From Nocardia jiangxiensis NBRC 101359 (GTDB lineage: Bacteria > Actinomycetota > Actinomycetes > Mycobacteriales > Mycobacteriaceae), in the NCBI RefSeq assembly GCF_000308615.1, contig NZ_BAGB01000013.1, forward strand, positions 248,001 through 312,000: a stretch of 64,000 nt of DNA, written 5' to 3'. Below, piece by piece: positions 1 to 8,621 of this stretch. Position 1 is the first letter of the stretch. The number at the start of each line of letters is the position of its first letter. Position numbers and translations under genes: made by a program. The notes beneath the pieces are model-generated. The model did no database searches. It had not been told where the DNA came from and was given only the letters and a program-made list of their open reading frames with translations.

Positions 1-1
1 C

Positions 2-232
2 TGCTTCGGCATGCCCGACGGGGTGTCGGTCACGCTGAACTGGCCCGGTGCACTGGAGTTGACCGTGCGCAGCCCACTGCGATGGGTGGTCGTCTACGAC
101 GAACCGGCCGACACCGTCTGCGTCGAACCGCAGTCCGGACCGCCGAACGGACTCAACACCGATCCCTCGATCGTCGAGCCCGATGCACCGCTGACCGCCG
201 AGATGTCCTGGGCCTGGCGGGTTCCGGCCTAG
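2..232 (+). CDS. Aldose 1-epimerase family protein, C-terminal fragment (5' end outside window)
   Basis: The frame is open from the window edge to TAG at 230-232, so about 76 C-terminal residues are visible. The segment VVYDEPADTVCVEPQS followed by GPPNGLN is typical of the last strands of the galactose-mutarotase beta-sandwich, where a conserved Glu (in CVEP) acts as the catalytic base in family members. The likely role is interconversion of aldose anomers or a related hexose-phosphate mutarotation in the cytoplasm. Substrate and start cannot be judged from this fragment. No terminator-like hairpin is obvious after the stop. Confidence 0.75.
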   Translation, partial: CFGMPDGVSVTLNWPGALELTVRSPLRWVVVYDEPADTVCVEPQSGPPNGLNTDPSIVEPDAPLTAEMSWAWRVPA

Positions 233-583
233 GAGTGGCCGGAGAACGGGTCACGTGACGGATCGAAGGATCGGCTGCGGGGTCCGGAGGGTCAGTGCAC
301 CCGAGACGAGTCGGGCACCAGGTGTCCGACTCGGATCAGGGTGCGTACCGCGGCCCGCCGCCGGGGGCATTCGTCGGTTCGGCAGTTCAGATGCATCTGC
401 ATGATGGAGTGTGCACGTTCGGCGGTGAGCCCGATGGGCTCGACCCAGCAAGTACTGAACCTGTCCACGATCCCCTACCCTTCCTCATAGACGTCGGGTA
501 TGACGCCGCCCTGAAATGAGACTAGAAGCTGTTTTCGGGCCGAAGAATGTGACGATGGGACCTTTTGTTGGTAATTTCGGACG
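233..583. other. Intergenic region, no gene seen
   Basis: About 350 bp between the epimerase fragment and the AraC-type regulator. Short open frames on both strands have no credible start, coding bias or family resemblance. The last 80 bp are less GC-rich than the surroundings and probably contain the regulator's promoter, but I could not pick a convincing -35/-10 pair. Confidence 0.5.
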
Positions 584-1624
584 GTGGTTCCTATCAGAAG
601 TCCGTTCGGCGCACTCCCTCGCAGCAGCGCCAGTGTGCGAATGATGATCGCGGTTGGGCGTGCGCACGGACTGGATGATTCAACGCTATTACGGGGCACA
701 GGAATTACCGGGCAGAATCTGGCTGACGAGTTTGCCCAATTCTGGGCGGATCAGGAATACGACGTCGCGCGCAACCTGCTTCGCGCATTGGGGGACAAGC
801 CCGGACTGGGCGTGGAAACCGCCCGTCACGCCACGCTCGGCAAGGCCGGGCTGGCGGGCCTTGCGGCACTGGCGAGTGCGACCGTCGGCGCGGTGCTCAA
901 TGTCGCGATCCGTTACCAGGATCTGGTTCCGGTCGCCGCGCGGTACTCGCTCGACGAGGGTGACGACGAGGTCGTGATCGTCGTCGACGGCCAGGCGGTT
1001 CCGCAGGATGTGCGGGCCTACTTCGTCGAGCGGGACGTCATGCTGGTCTTCATCGCCGGAGAGGTCCTCGGCGTCGACATTCCGGTGCGTGAGATCGGGT
1101 TGCGTGATTCGGCCGAGCGGGTCGCGGAACTGGCCTCGGTGGCCCCGTTCGATCGCTGTCCGGTGCTGTCCGGGCAGGTCCGCAACAGTATCGCCATTCC
1201 GCGGGCATTCCTGCAGCAGCCCATGCCGCAGGCCGATCCGCACACCGCGGCGATGGTGGAGCGGCAACTCGGGGAGGCGTTGCGTCAACTGGTCGGCACC
1301 GGCCGCGGGCTGACCGCGGCGGTGTGCGATCGGCTGCTGCGTGATTCGGGTGTGGTGCCCACGATGGCCGAGGTCGCCGGGGAGCTGCACATCACGGCGC
1401 GCACCCTGCGCCGCCAGCTCGCCGCGGAGGGATCGACATTCCGCGGTCTGCTCAACAATGTGCGTGAGAGTCGAGCTGCGGAGTTGCTGCGTGGCGGGTC
1501 GACCGTCGAGGAGGTCGCCCGGCTGCTCGGTTATGCCGAAACCGCGAACTTCACGCACGCATTCACGCGCTGGCGCGGCATGTCGCCGCGGGCGTTCCGG
1601 CAGTCCCTCACGCGTCGCGCATAA
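584..1624 (+). CDS. AraC family transcriptional regulator with arabinose-binding-like N-terminal domain
   Basis: A 346-residue protein. Residues about 20-210 fit the arabinose-binding-like sensor domain of the OruR/ArgR-type AraC regulators (PF12625 architecture). Residues about 240-340 form the double helix-turn-helix DNA-binding domain, visible as MAEVAGELHITARTLRRQL and VEEVARLLGYAETANFTHAF, ending in the family motif W-R-G-x-S-P. The GTG at 584 gives the usual N-terminal length; an ATG pair at 641 is an alternative that would trim 19 residues. It is a lone regulator without an adjacent target operon, so its ligand and regulon are unknown. The sensor class often responds to fatty-acid-like or amino-acid ligands, but nothing here decides that. 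Confidence 0.9.
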   Translation: MVPIRSPFGALPRSSASVRMMIAVGRAHGLDDSTLLRGTGITGQNLADEFAQFWADQEYDVARNLLRALGDKPGLGVETARHATLGKAGLAGLAALASATVGAVLNVAIRYQDLVPVAARYSLDEGDDEVVIVVDGQAVPQDVRAYFVERDVMLVFIAGEVLGVDIPVREIGLRDSAERVAELASVAPFDRCPVLSGQVRNSIAIPRAFLQQPMPQADPHTAAMVERQLGEALRQLVGTGRGLTAAVCDRLLRDSGVVPTMAEVAGELHITARTLRRQLAAEGSTFRGLLNNVRESRAAELLRGGSTVEEVARLLGYAETANFTHAFTRWRGMSPRAFRQSLTRRA

Positions 1625-1979
1625 CGCGATTATTCCCGCGAGATGCATGCTATTCCGGCCGATCCGATCGGCCGGAAAGTGAGGTCTGGATTAGTCAGAA
1701 ATCGTCATAGTTCACAATTGGCGACGTCGTTGGTGGAACTGTGTCACAGGACCGAGCAATCGGCCGTCGGAATAGTTGAATTACGAGTTATTTCACGGCA
1801 CTCGCCATTTCCGTGACTCACACCCGGAAATCCGCCCGAGAGACTTCTCGCTGCAACCTCGGCGCGGCCCGACCGTCATCTCGGAGACTGTAGCGCCTCG
1901 AGATCTCGCTGCGGACACGAGTCGTGAGACGCCGTACAACAAGATATTTTCCTGGTAAAACATCTGCTAAGCTTCTCGT
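1625..1979. other. Intergenic region with an 11-bp-arm inverted repeat
   Basis: A perfect inverted repeat with arms TTCCGGCCGAT and ATCGGCCGGAA around a 3-nt spacer lies at 1653-1677, 29 bp after the AraC stop. It has no following T-run, so it is a terminator candidate of uncertain strength or a protein site. The remainder is relatively AT-rich. A TAnnnT hexamer (TAAGCT, about 1969-1974) sits just before the next ATG and could be a -10 element for a near-leaderless transcript. I see no convincing gene in the stretch. Confidence 0.45.
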
Positions 1980-3782
1980 ATGTTCCCGCCACCCCACATG
2001 CATCTGCGCCCGGTCGATCGCTCGGCTCGGACGCTGTGGCGCGCGTGGCAGGTGCTCTCGCTGCACGGGGTGCTCCGGATGCGCCCGGCCGCCGATACCT
2101 GGCGTCGGTCCGCGGTCAGCGGGCTGATCGCACTCGGCGCGCCCGAGGTGGTGCTGGTGGCCACCGGACACCTGCCGCTGGCGTTCTACACCTGCGCCGG
2201 CGGGCTCTGCGCGCTCTACGGGCACGGTCTGCCCTATTCTGCGCGGGCGCGCGCGCTCGGCTGGGTGGTCTTCGGGATGATCGCGGGAGTGGGCGTCGCG
2301 CTCACCACCGCGGCGCTGACCGAGTCCGCGGTGGTCCGGGTGCTGGTCCTCGCACTGCTTGCGGGCCTGTGCAAGTTGATCTGCGACGCCTCGCGGATCG
2401 GCCCGCCCGGCAATGTCATCTTCACCTTCATCATCTCCGCCGCCGGATTCCTGCCGGTGCGTCTGGCCGAGGTGCCGGAGCATCTCGAACTCGTCCTGTC
2501 CGGCGGCGTGCTGGCATGGGTGGTCTGCATGGCTCCCGCGCTGGTGCGCCCGCACGCCCCGGAGCGGTTCGCCGTCGCCCGAGCGCTGAGTGCCACCGCT
2601 CGGCTGGTGCGGGCGCCCGCGGGCGATCCGGTCGCGGCCCGCGCCCGATACGACGCCGCGGCCGCATGTCACGCCGCCTGGCACACCGTTCGGCTGGTTC
2701 CCTGCGACACCCCGCAGCGGGTTGCCGAGATCACCGCGCTGATCCGCGCGCTGGTTCGCGCCGAATCCCTCGCCGCCGCAGCGCAATCCGTCCCGTCGGA
2801 CCCCGGTCGGTCCGAATTCCACACCGCCGCCGCATATCCCGATCGCACTGTCACGTCCTCGGTCGGCTCCGGCCACACCGATGCGGCCGAACGAGCCGCC
2901 GAGGCCGATCGGCTCGCGGACTGGGCGCGCGAATTGCGAAGTGGGCGTGCGGTGCCCGAGGTCGACTGCCTGCTCACCGAACGAGACCAGATTCGCGGTA
3001 TCGCGATGCAACGCGACGCGGAACACGCACCGAGCGGAATACATCGGGTGCTGAGGGCTTTCCGGCCCACCGCGCCCGGATTCCCACTCGCGGTGCGAGT
3101 TTCGGTGGGCGCGGCCGCGGCCGGACTGGTATCCGTCGCTCTGGGGGTGGACAGACCGTACTGGGCGGTCATGACGGCCGCGGTGCTGATCGTCGCCAAT
3201 ACCGTGATGTCCTGGCACCGCACGGTGCAGCGGCTGCTGGGCAATCTGATCGGGGTCGGCCTGTTCACCGCGCTGGTCCCGCTGACCGTCCATCCGGTGG
3301 CGCTGGTCGCCGTGGCGCTGGCCTGTCAGCTCGTGGTCGAGGCGACGATCTCCCGGAACTATTGGGTAGCGTCGGTATTCGTGACACCGATGGCATTGGT
3401 GATGGTCGAGTTCGCCGGGGCTCAGCCCGCCGGGCGGCTCGCGCTGGACCGCTGGCTGGATACCTGCGTTGGCGCGGCCGTGGCCGTGGCGATCTGTTTC
3501 GCCGTACCCAACCGGCGCGCCTTCGATCGGGTGGCGCTGGCCCTGCGCGAACTCGACGCCGTACTCGCCCGTGCGCGCGAGTCGCTGAGCTCCGGGCGTG
3601 CGGATCACGACGCGCGTCGTCGGCTCGCGACCGCACTGATGGAGGTGCGCGAATCGGCCGATATCGCCGCGGGGGAGTGGTGGAGCACCGAGGTGCCCGA
3701 GGAGCGGATCGTCGCCTCCGAACGAGCGGGACATCAACTGCTGGCGCAACTTCCGGTCCGGCTACCGGTGGTCGTCCGGTGA
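1980..3782 (+). CDS. FUSC family integral membrane protein
   Basis: A 600-residue protein with two clusters of membrane segments (about residues 45-190 and 370-500) separated by a long cytoplasmic stretch rich in Arg and Glu. This is the duplicated layout of the fusaric-acid-resistance/aromatic-acid exporter family (FUSC). The second membrane block carries the typical RPYWAVMTAAVLI segment followed by a T-V-Q-R-L-L-G-N loop. The family is linked to export of small aromatic acids, but the substrate here is unknown. The gene overlaps the downstream MarR gene by 4 bp, so the two are translationally coupled and the regulator probably senses the exported compound. The start at 1980 has no strong ribosome-binding site; the ATG at 1998 is an alternative. 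Confidence 0.85.
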   Translation: MFPPPHMHLRPVDRSARTLWRAWQVLSLHGVLRMRPAADTWRRSAVSGLIALGAPEVVLVATGHLPLAFYTCAGGLCALYGHGLPYSARARALGWVVFGMIAGVGVALTTAALTESAVVRVLVLALLAGLCKLICDASRIGPPGNVIFTFIISAAGFLPVRLAEVPEHLELVLSGGVLAWVVCMAPALVRPHAPERFAVARALSATARLVRAPAGDPVAARARYDAAAACHAAWHTVRLVPCDTPQRVAEITALIRALVRAESLAAAAQSVPSDPGRSEFHTAAAYPDRTVTSSVGSGHTDAAERAAEADRLADWARELRSGRAVPEVDCLLTERDQIRGIAMQRDAEHAPSGIHRVLRAFRPTAPGFPLAVRVSVGAAAAGLVSVALGVDRPYWAVMTAAVLIVANTVMSWHRTVQRLLGNLIGVGLFTALVPLTVHPVALVAVALACQLVVEATISRNYWVASVFVTPMALVMVEFAGAQPAGRLALDRWLDTCVGAAVAVAICFAVPNRRAFDRVALALRELDAVLARARESLSSGRADHDARRRLATALMEVRESADIAAGEWWSTEVPEERIVASERAGHQLLAQLPVRLPVVVR

Positions 3783-4285
3783 CGGAGGATGCGGTGGCAG
3801 GCGTGCTGCGCCAGTGGGAGGTCGTGTATCCGGAGCTGAACCTGGGCCCGATCGCGGTGCTCGGCCGCCTCAACCGCTGTGCGGCGCTCCTGCAACGGGT
3901 CGCCGACGCCCCGTTGGGCACGGCCGAGTTGAGCCGCCCCGAATTCGACATCCTGACCGCACTGCGGCGCATCGGCGGTGAGCTGACGCCCGGCCGTCTG
4001 GCTCGCGAGACCTTCGCCTCACCGGCAGCGGTCACCAAACGGGTGCAGGGGCTGGAGAAACAGGGCCTGGTCCAGCGTCGCATCGATGAGCGCGATCGCC
4101 GGGTGGCTCACCTCACGCTCACCGACGCCGGTCGGGAGCTCATCGATCGTCTTTTCCCGCAACAGCTTTCCTACGAACAGGCGCTGCTGTCCCGGCTGCC
4201 CGGGAGCGAACAGGGCGAACTCGCCCGCATCCTGGGAGATCTGCTGCTTCTGCTCGAGGGCCAGCTGGGCAGTGTCGACTACTGA
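3779..4285 (+). CDS. MarR family transcriptional regulator
   Basis: The GTG start overlaps the FUSC stop as GTGA, giving 168 residues. The winged helix-turn-helix is clear: LSRPEFDILTALRRI, then LTPGRLARETFASPAAVTKR as the recognition region, then the wing RRIDERDRRVAHLTLT. MarR proteins bind as dimers to palindromes near their own operon and dissociate on ligand binding. Coupling to a FUSC exporter suggests it controls efflux of a phenolic or other aromatic compound; this is inferred from context. A much longer open frame runs through FUSC in this reading frame but is a high-GC shadow. Confidence 0.9.
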   Translation: MTEDAVAGVLRQWEVVYPELNLGPIAVLGRLNRCAALLQRVADAPLGTAELSRPEFDILTALRRIGGELTPGRLARETFASPAAVTKRVQGLEKQGLVQRRIDERDRRVAHLTLTDAGRELIDRLFPQQLSYEQALLSRLPGSEQGELARILGDLLLLLEGQLGSVDY

Positions 4286-4353
4286 TCCGCCGGGCCCATG
4301 CCTGCATCCGGCCGGACACGGGCACCTGGCAATCGGCGGATACATCCACGCCC

Positions 4354-4392
4354 CCTGATTCGTACCCCGTCGGGCATGGGATACGAATCAGG
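4354..4392. terminator. Bidirectional stem-loop between convergent genes
   Basis: Arms CCTGATTCGTA and TACGAATCAGG are perfect, and inner C/G runs extend the stem across a loop of about 9 nt. It lies between the end of the MarR gene (4285) and the end of the convergent glycosyltransferase gene (4399), which is where a shared terminator is expected. There is no long T-run on either side. Confidence 0.65.
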
Positions 4393-4398
4393 TCGGAA

Positions 4399-5571
4399 TC
4401 AGTGATTCGCGGCGAAGGACATGGCCGGGGAGAACTGCGGAATGTCCGCCGGAATCTGCGGCACCGAACGGGCATCGAGCGCCGCGTAGTAGGCAGCCTC
4501 GTATCCGGCCCCGAGTTCGTCCACCGAGAACCGCTCCATCACGCGACGTCGGCAGTCGAGCGGATCGATGCGACGCACCTCGGCGATGGCCGCGGGCAGC
4601 TCCGACGGGTCGTCACAGATGATTCCGGTGACCCCGTCCTCGACGACCTCCTCGACCGCGCCACCGCGCAGCGCGACAACCGGCGTACCGCAGGCCATCG
4701 CCTCGATCATCACGATCCCGAACGGCTCCTCCCACCTGATCGGGAACAGCAGACACCGCGCCGAGGACAGCAGCAGTCGCTTGGCCACCGCATCGGCCTC
4801 ACCGAATACGCAGTCGCGATCGGTCAGCAGCGGGCGCACCGCGGAATTGAAATACTCCCGCTCGGGCGGTTCGTTCATCTTCGCCGCGAGTACCAGCGGA
4901 ATATCGGCCGCATGTGCGGCCTGCAGGGCCAGGTCCGGCCCCTTGTAGGGTGCGTATCGGCCCAGGAAGAGGGCGAAATTCTGCTTCTCCAGCCGCAACG
5001 GCCATTCGGCGGGCCGCACCGCATTGTGCACTCGGCTCAGCCAATTCAATCCGGGGGCCAGGGACCGCTGCCGATCGCTGATCGCGATCAGCTCCGCGGA
5101 GTTGCCCAGCGCCCGGTAGTAATCCTGTGGTTCACCGTCCACCGGACCGTGTACGGTCACCACGGTCGGGATGCCCAGCGAGGAATACATCGGTGCATTC
5201 AGTGGCCCGGCGAAGGTATGGTCGTGCACGATGTCGATGCGCTCGGTGCGTGCCAATTCGGTGACGATGCGCCGCACCTTCAGCGCGTGCAGTACCTCGG
5301 GAAATGGATCGCCGAGACGTTCCGCGAGAATGTCGTCCCACACCTTGACGAACCGCGCGGTGGTTCCCGATCGTCCCGCTCCCAGGAGTGTGACGTGATG
5401 TCCGCGGTCGGTCAATGCGTCCGTGAGCTGCGCAACCACTGCCTCTACGCCGCCGTACCCCGACGGTGGAACTTCGAAATACGGTGGTGCGACCATGACG
5501 ATATTGAGCGGTGCGACGGACTTTCGGAATCCCACAATGCATGAATCGGCATCGGACGGGATGGAACTCAT
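4399..5571 (-). CDS. Glycosyltransferase family 4 protein
   Basis: A 390-residue GT-B fold enzyme. The N-terminal half shows the acceptor-side glycine-rich loop (PSGYGGVEAVV, about residue 38) and VHDHTF. The C-terminal half shows FALFLGRYAPYKGPDLALQA and the E-x7-E donor-binding motif in EEPFGIVMIEAMACGTPVV. Retaining GT4 enzymes transfer a sugar from a nucleotide or phospho-sugar donor; donor and acceptor are not predictable here. A strong ribosome-binding site (GAGGAGG) precedes the ATG. The gene stands alone, and its leader carries two adjacent hairpins (5613-5658) that may regulate it. Confidence 0.9.
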   Translation of the reverse strand: MSSIPSDADSCIVGFRKSVAPLNIVMVAPPYFEVPPSGYGGVEAVVAQLTDALTDRGHHVTLLGAGRSGTTARFVKVWDDILAERLGDPFPEVLHALKVRRIVTELARTERIDIVHDHTFAGPLNAPMYSSLGIPTVVTVHGPVDGEPQDYYRALGNSAELIAISDRQRSLAPGLNWLSRVHNAVRPAEWPLRLEKQNFALFLGRYAPYKGPDLALQAAHAADIPLVLAAKMNEPPEREYFNSAVRPLLTDRDCVFGEADAVAKRLLLSSARCLLFPIRWEEPFGIVMIEAMACGTPVVALRGGAVEEVVEDGVTGIICDDPSELPAAIAEVRRIDPLDCRRRVMERFSVDELGAGYEAAYYAALDARSVPQIPADIPQFSPAMSFAANH

Positions 5572-5979
5572 GGTACTGCCTCCTCAACGTGTGAAGCTGC
5601 GACCAATCGGAACTTCAGGTGGACAACGCCTCACCTGAAGCAGGAGCTTGCGCTCCTGTATCGGGGCGTCCATGTCTCACCGGGCGCGATCCCAGGCTGA
5701 GACATACCCAGCATTCAGCTAGCTAATCATGTGTCCGAAAATCTTACGGAAGTGCCCGGATTGCACCGATAGAATGCGGCTCTTGCTCGCTGTCGGCAGA
5801 TAAAGTGCGCATACATAGACCTCTTGTCTGTATACCGCATGACCAGTTCGGAAGGTAGCGCAAAGGCGATTCCACCCCGGCCGCCCCGGACGAAATCGGG
5901 GCACCGAGACCGAGGCGAAATCCGTTACGAGACACAACTGGCTCTATAACCGTTTCACATACGGTCACCTGTTATCTTC
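5572..5979. other. Intergenic region containing the glycosyltransferase leader
   Basis: About 400 bp between two genes on the minus strand. It holds the paired hairpins listed separately and an AT-richer block (about 5715-5965) that should contain the glycosyltransferase promoter. Two short minus-strand frames of about 72-74 codons are open here, but they lack ribosome-binding sites and recognisable sequence, and I do not call them. Confidence 0.45.
5613..5658 (-). promoter_or_regulatory. Two abutting stem-loops in the leader of the GT4 gene
   Basis: Read on the minus strand, CAGGAGC-4 nt-GCTCCTG (5658-5641) is followed immediately by CTTCAGGTG-10 nt-CACCTGAAG (5640-5613). Both stems are perfect. 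They sit about 40 nt upstream of the ribosome-binding site of the glycosyltransferase gene. They could act as an attenuator, a protein-binding dyad or an mRNA-stabilising leader. No T-run follows either stem. Confidence 0.5.
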
Positions 5980-7476
5980 TCATCCTTCGGCAATCGGACG
6001 CAAGGGATCATTCGGTGAACCCGCGCGCGACGGTGCGAATGTCGAGACGATCGCCGCGACCACGAGATTCGCCGCCAGTGCGAACAGTCCGCCGTTGACG
6101 CCCCACAGCGGATCCAGGCCCGCCGCGTGCAGGGCGAGCACGATCGCGGTGCCGACCATCAGTCCCGCCGCCGCCCCCGCGGCGGTCAGGCGTCGCCAGT
6201 AGAGCCCGAACAACACCGCGGGCAGCAACTGTGCAATGCCTTCGTAGGACAACACCGACAGGTTCACCAGCAGTTTCGGATATCGCAGCGCGCCGCCCAG
6301 GGCGATCGCACCGGCGATCAGGCAGATCAGCCGTGACCATTCACGTTGCCGGTCGCCGGATCTGCCCTTTTCGGCGGTCGCGCTCCGCGCCGCCCCGGCC
6401 AGGCCGCCACCGAGAATCGTTCTGCCCCAAAGTGTTCCGATCGACACCAGGAATACGCTCATCGGCACGATGGCCGACAGCGCCCCCGCGACGCCGATGA
6501 TCGCCACCACCGTGGGCGGCAGCGAATCGGTCACCAGGGTGAACAGCGCAAGATCCGGATCGGCCAGCTTCGGCGCGACGAACAGTGCGGCCGCGCCGAT
6601 GAACATCGGAATCACCAGAAGCAGTTGGTACCAGGGCAGCAGAATCGAATTGCGCCGCAGCGCAGTGGGACCGCCGGCCGAGAGATACCCGGCGACGGTG
6701 GTGGGGAAGATACAGATGGTCACGACGTTCAGCACGATCGTCGAGATGAACCAGGCCGTGCCGAAGGTCCCGCCGCCGGCGCCGGGAAAGGTGAGCCACT
6801 GCGGATGTTCGGTGACCAGCCGGTCCAGCAGTCGGCCCGGACCGTGGAAGTAGTGCCACGGCACGTAGATCGCGAGGAACACCACCGACAGCACGGCGAG
6901 CGCATCCTTGAGCACGCTCACCCAGGCCGATCCGCGCAGGCCCGAGGCCAGGATGAACGCCTCGGCCACCACGAACGACACGACGGCGGCCACCTTCAGG
7001 TCGATGGCCCCGTAGGACATCGCGTGCACCACCACGCCCATCCCCTGAATCTGCAACTGCACGTAGGGAATCAGGAAGATCGTGCAGATCACCGCGACAA
7101 CGACGCCCAGCGCCCGTGATCCGAACCGGAATTCGGCGATATCGGCGATCGACATCAGCCCGTGCCGGGCGCAGTAGGTCCACAGCAGCGGCGCGACGAA
7201 GTAGGCGGCGACCAGTCCGGTGCTCAGGTAGGCGATCAGATAGAAGATCGGCACGCCGTACCGGTAGGACCAGCCCGCCGCGCCCAGGAACGAGAAGCTC
7301 GTATAGGACTCGCCCGCCATCAGCAGCAGGACGAACAGGGTGCCCAGGCCGCGCCCGGACACCGACCACTCCGACATGGAACGTTCCCGGCCACGTCCGG
7401 ACAGCACTCCGATCGCGACGGCGACGACCATGGCGACGGCGAACAGGGAGACGGCCACCGCCGCGTGAGCACTCAC
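5980..7476 (-). CDS. Sodium:solute symporter (SSS family), monocarboxylate-transporter-like
   Basis: A 498-residue protein with about 13 hydrophobic segments. The first part contains MSEWSVSGRGLGTLFVLLL and AGESYTSFSFLG, typical of the sodium:solute symporter family around its first two core helices. It follows a DUF3311 gene, and that pair is a recurrent module next to actinobacterial and proteobacterial SSS transporters; members of this branch take up short monocarboxylates such as acetate, pyruvate or lactate. The substrate is inferred from family and context. The two genes are 37 bp apart and form an operon. The ATG start at 7476 places the first membrane helix directly at the N-terminus. 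Confidence 0.85.
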   Translation of the reverse strand: MSAHAAVAVSLFAVAMVVAVAIGVLSGRGRERSMSEWSVSGRGLGTLFVLLLMAGESYTSFSFLGAAGWSYRYGVPIFYLIAYLSTGLVAAYFVAPLLWTYCARHGLMSIADIAEFRFGSRALGVVVAVICTIFLIPYVQLQIQGMGVVVHAMSYGAIDLKVAAVVSFVVAEAFILASGLRGSAWVSVLKDALAVLSVVFLAIYVPWHYFHGPGRLLDRLVTEHPQWLTFPGAGGGTFGTAWFISTIVLNVVTICIFPTTVAGYLSAGGPTALRRNSILLPWYQLLLVIPMFIGAAALFVAPKLADPDLALFTLVTDSLPPTVVAIIGVAGALSAIVPMSVFLVSIGTLWGRTILGGGLAGAARSATAEKGRSGDRQREWSRLICLIAGAIALGGALRYPKLLVNLSVLSYEGIAQLLPAVLFGLYWRRLTAAGAAAGLMVGTAIVLALHAAGLDPLWGVNGGLFALAANLVVAAIVSTFAPSRAGSPNDPLRPIAEG

Positions 7477-7513
7477 GACCGCACCTCGCCGACGCTCGGT
7501 TCCGCGGGTTCGC

Positions 7514-7804
7514 TCATGCGTCCTCCGCCGAAGGTTCGGGGTGGTCGTCGACGGGCACGTATTCCGGTGCGCCCGCGCGATGAGCCGGATCGAACCGGGC
7601 CACCAGGCCGACCACCGGTCCGGTCAGCACCGTCACGGCGAGCAGGTACACGATGAGGAAGGGGACTCCGGCCACGCGCGGTTCGATCCGGTTGGCCACG
7701 AAGGGGGCGAGACAGTAGAGCACGCCCGGCAGCGCGAGCAGCCACAGCATTCTCCCGCGCCTGCGCAGGGGGATGGGTTCGGGCGCGGTCGGGAATTGCG
7801 GCAT
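7514..7804 (-). CDS. DUF3311 domain-containing small membrane protein (symporter partner)
   Basis: A 96-residue protein with two membrane helices (about residues 18-38 and 45-70) and the DUF3311 core LPGVLYCLAPFVANRIEPRV. It lies just upstream of the SSS symporter in the same operon, the standard arrangement for this family, and presumably is an accessory subunit or stabiliser of the transporter. The C-terminus is hydrophilic and acidic. Confidence 0.85.
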   Translation of the reverse strand: MPQFPTAPEPIPLRRRGRMLWLLALPGVLYCLAPFVANRIEPRVAGVPFLIVYLLAVTVLTGPVVGLVARFDPAHRAGAPEYVPVDDHPEPSAEDA

Positions 7805-8240
7805 GGTGTCGCCTCTCGGTGCGGTCCGGCGATCGTCTCACTCACCTTGGCCGATGCCGGGGTCGCGCGCCGGGGTCCGGCACGTGTCGGCCGCGGCCGA
7901 TGTTGCCGCCGAATCCGCCTCCTGGGAGCCCGATCCAGCCCTGAACCCCATGTTTGTATTGCGACATTCCACCGAAAACCCCTCCCTCATAATGGCGTGG
8001 CGCCGGTTTTGCCGGACCGACGCCGGATAGTGTTGCGTCACGACCGAATTGCCGGATATGGGCTATTTGTCCCGATAGCTGGTGAGTCGCTGGAGAGCCG
8101 TTCCGATGCGTTTTCGAGACATATCAAGATCATCTGTGTGAAGATCAAAATTGTTGCTACGCAACGTCGTTGAGTATGTGTAAGCTGACGGACAATCATG
8201 ACCCACTACGAGGTGGGACGACCGGCGAGGCGGTGTCACA
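7805..8240. promoter_or_regulatory. Divergent intergenic region with candidate promoter for the F0 operon
   Basis: It separates the DUF3311/symporter operon (minus) from the F0 ATP-synthase operon (plus). The 100 bp before atpI are AT-richer than average. TAAGCT at 8181-8186, preceded by TGTG, fits an actinobacterial extended -10, and GTTGC-TAC-GCAAC at 8153-8165 is a small dyad upstream of it. No gene is convincing in this stretch; a 210-codon open frame crossing it is non-coding by composition. Confidence 0.4.
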
Positions 8241-8621
8241 GTGAATGTCGACAGACTCCGGATACGCCGCGCGGCCTATGTTGCGACCGCGTTCGGTGTG
8301 CTGGCTCTGGTGGTAGCAGGTCCGCTCGACCGGTTGTTGCTGGGTACGTTCATCTGCATCGGACTCGGGCTGGGCTGGCTGAATGCTCAGCTCACCTGGA
8401 AGTTCATCACCCACCAGATTCGCTCGGAGACGCCCAGCAAGCAGGGGTTGCTGTTATCATCCGCGGTCCGCCTGTTCGGGCTGACGGCACTGTCGATCCT
8501 GGTGGCCTACCTCGCCCGGCCCAACGGCATCGGCGTCTTCTTCGGATTGGCCCTCTTCCAGGTCATCCTGGTTCTTCACACTGTCCTGCCCGAATGGAAA
8601 GCGATGCGCCAGCTGTCATGA
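8241..8621 (+). CDS. atpI: ATP synthase protein I-like membrane protein
   Basis: A 126-residue protein with four hydrophobic segments, in the position of AtpI at the head of actinobacterial atp operons. AtpI assists assembly or stability of the F0 rotor ring and is not part of the finished enzyme. Sequence conservation in AtpI is low, so the call rests mainly on size, topology and position before atpB. It starts at GTG and overlaps atpB by 4 bp (ATGA), which implies translational coupling. Confidence 0.75.
   Translation: MNVDRLRIRRAAYVATAFGVLALVVAGPLDRLLLGTFICIGLGLGWLNAQLTWKFITHQIRSETPSKQGLLLSSAVRLFGLTALSILVAYLARPNGIGVFFGLALFQVILVLHTVLPEWKAMRQLS

Noticed and set aside
1776..1958. 60-codon ORF before the FUSC gene
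   Set aside because: No ribosome-binding site, no recognisable sequence, lies in an AT-richer promoter region.
1818..3749. 643-codon minus-strand open frame opposite FUSC
   Set aside because: Arg/Gln/His-rich composition typical of antisense shadows; no family resemblance.
2036..3778. Long open frame running through the FUSC gene in frame 2
   Set aside because: Arg/Gly-rich shadow of a high-GC gene; only its last 168 codons (MarR) are real.
5641..5730. GGCTGAGACATACCC near 5692-5706 looks like part of a TPP riboswitch
   Set aside because: It is on the plus strand with no plus-strand gene downstream, and the second half of the thi-box (AACCTGAT...) is missing.
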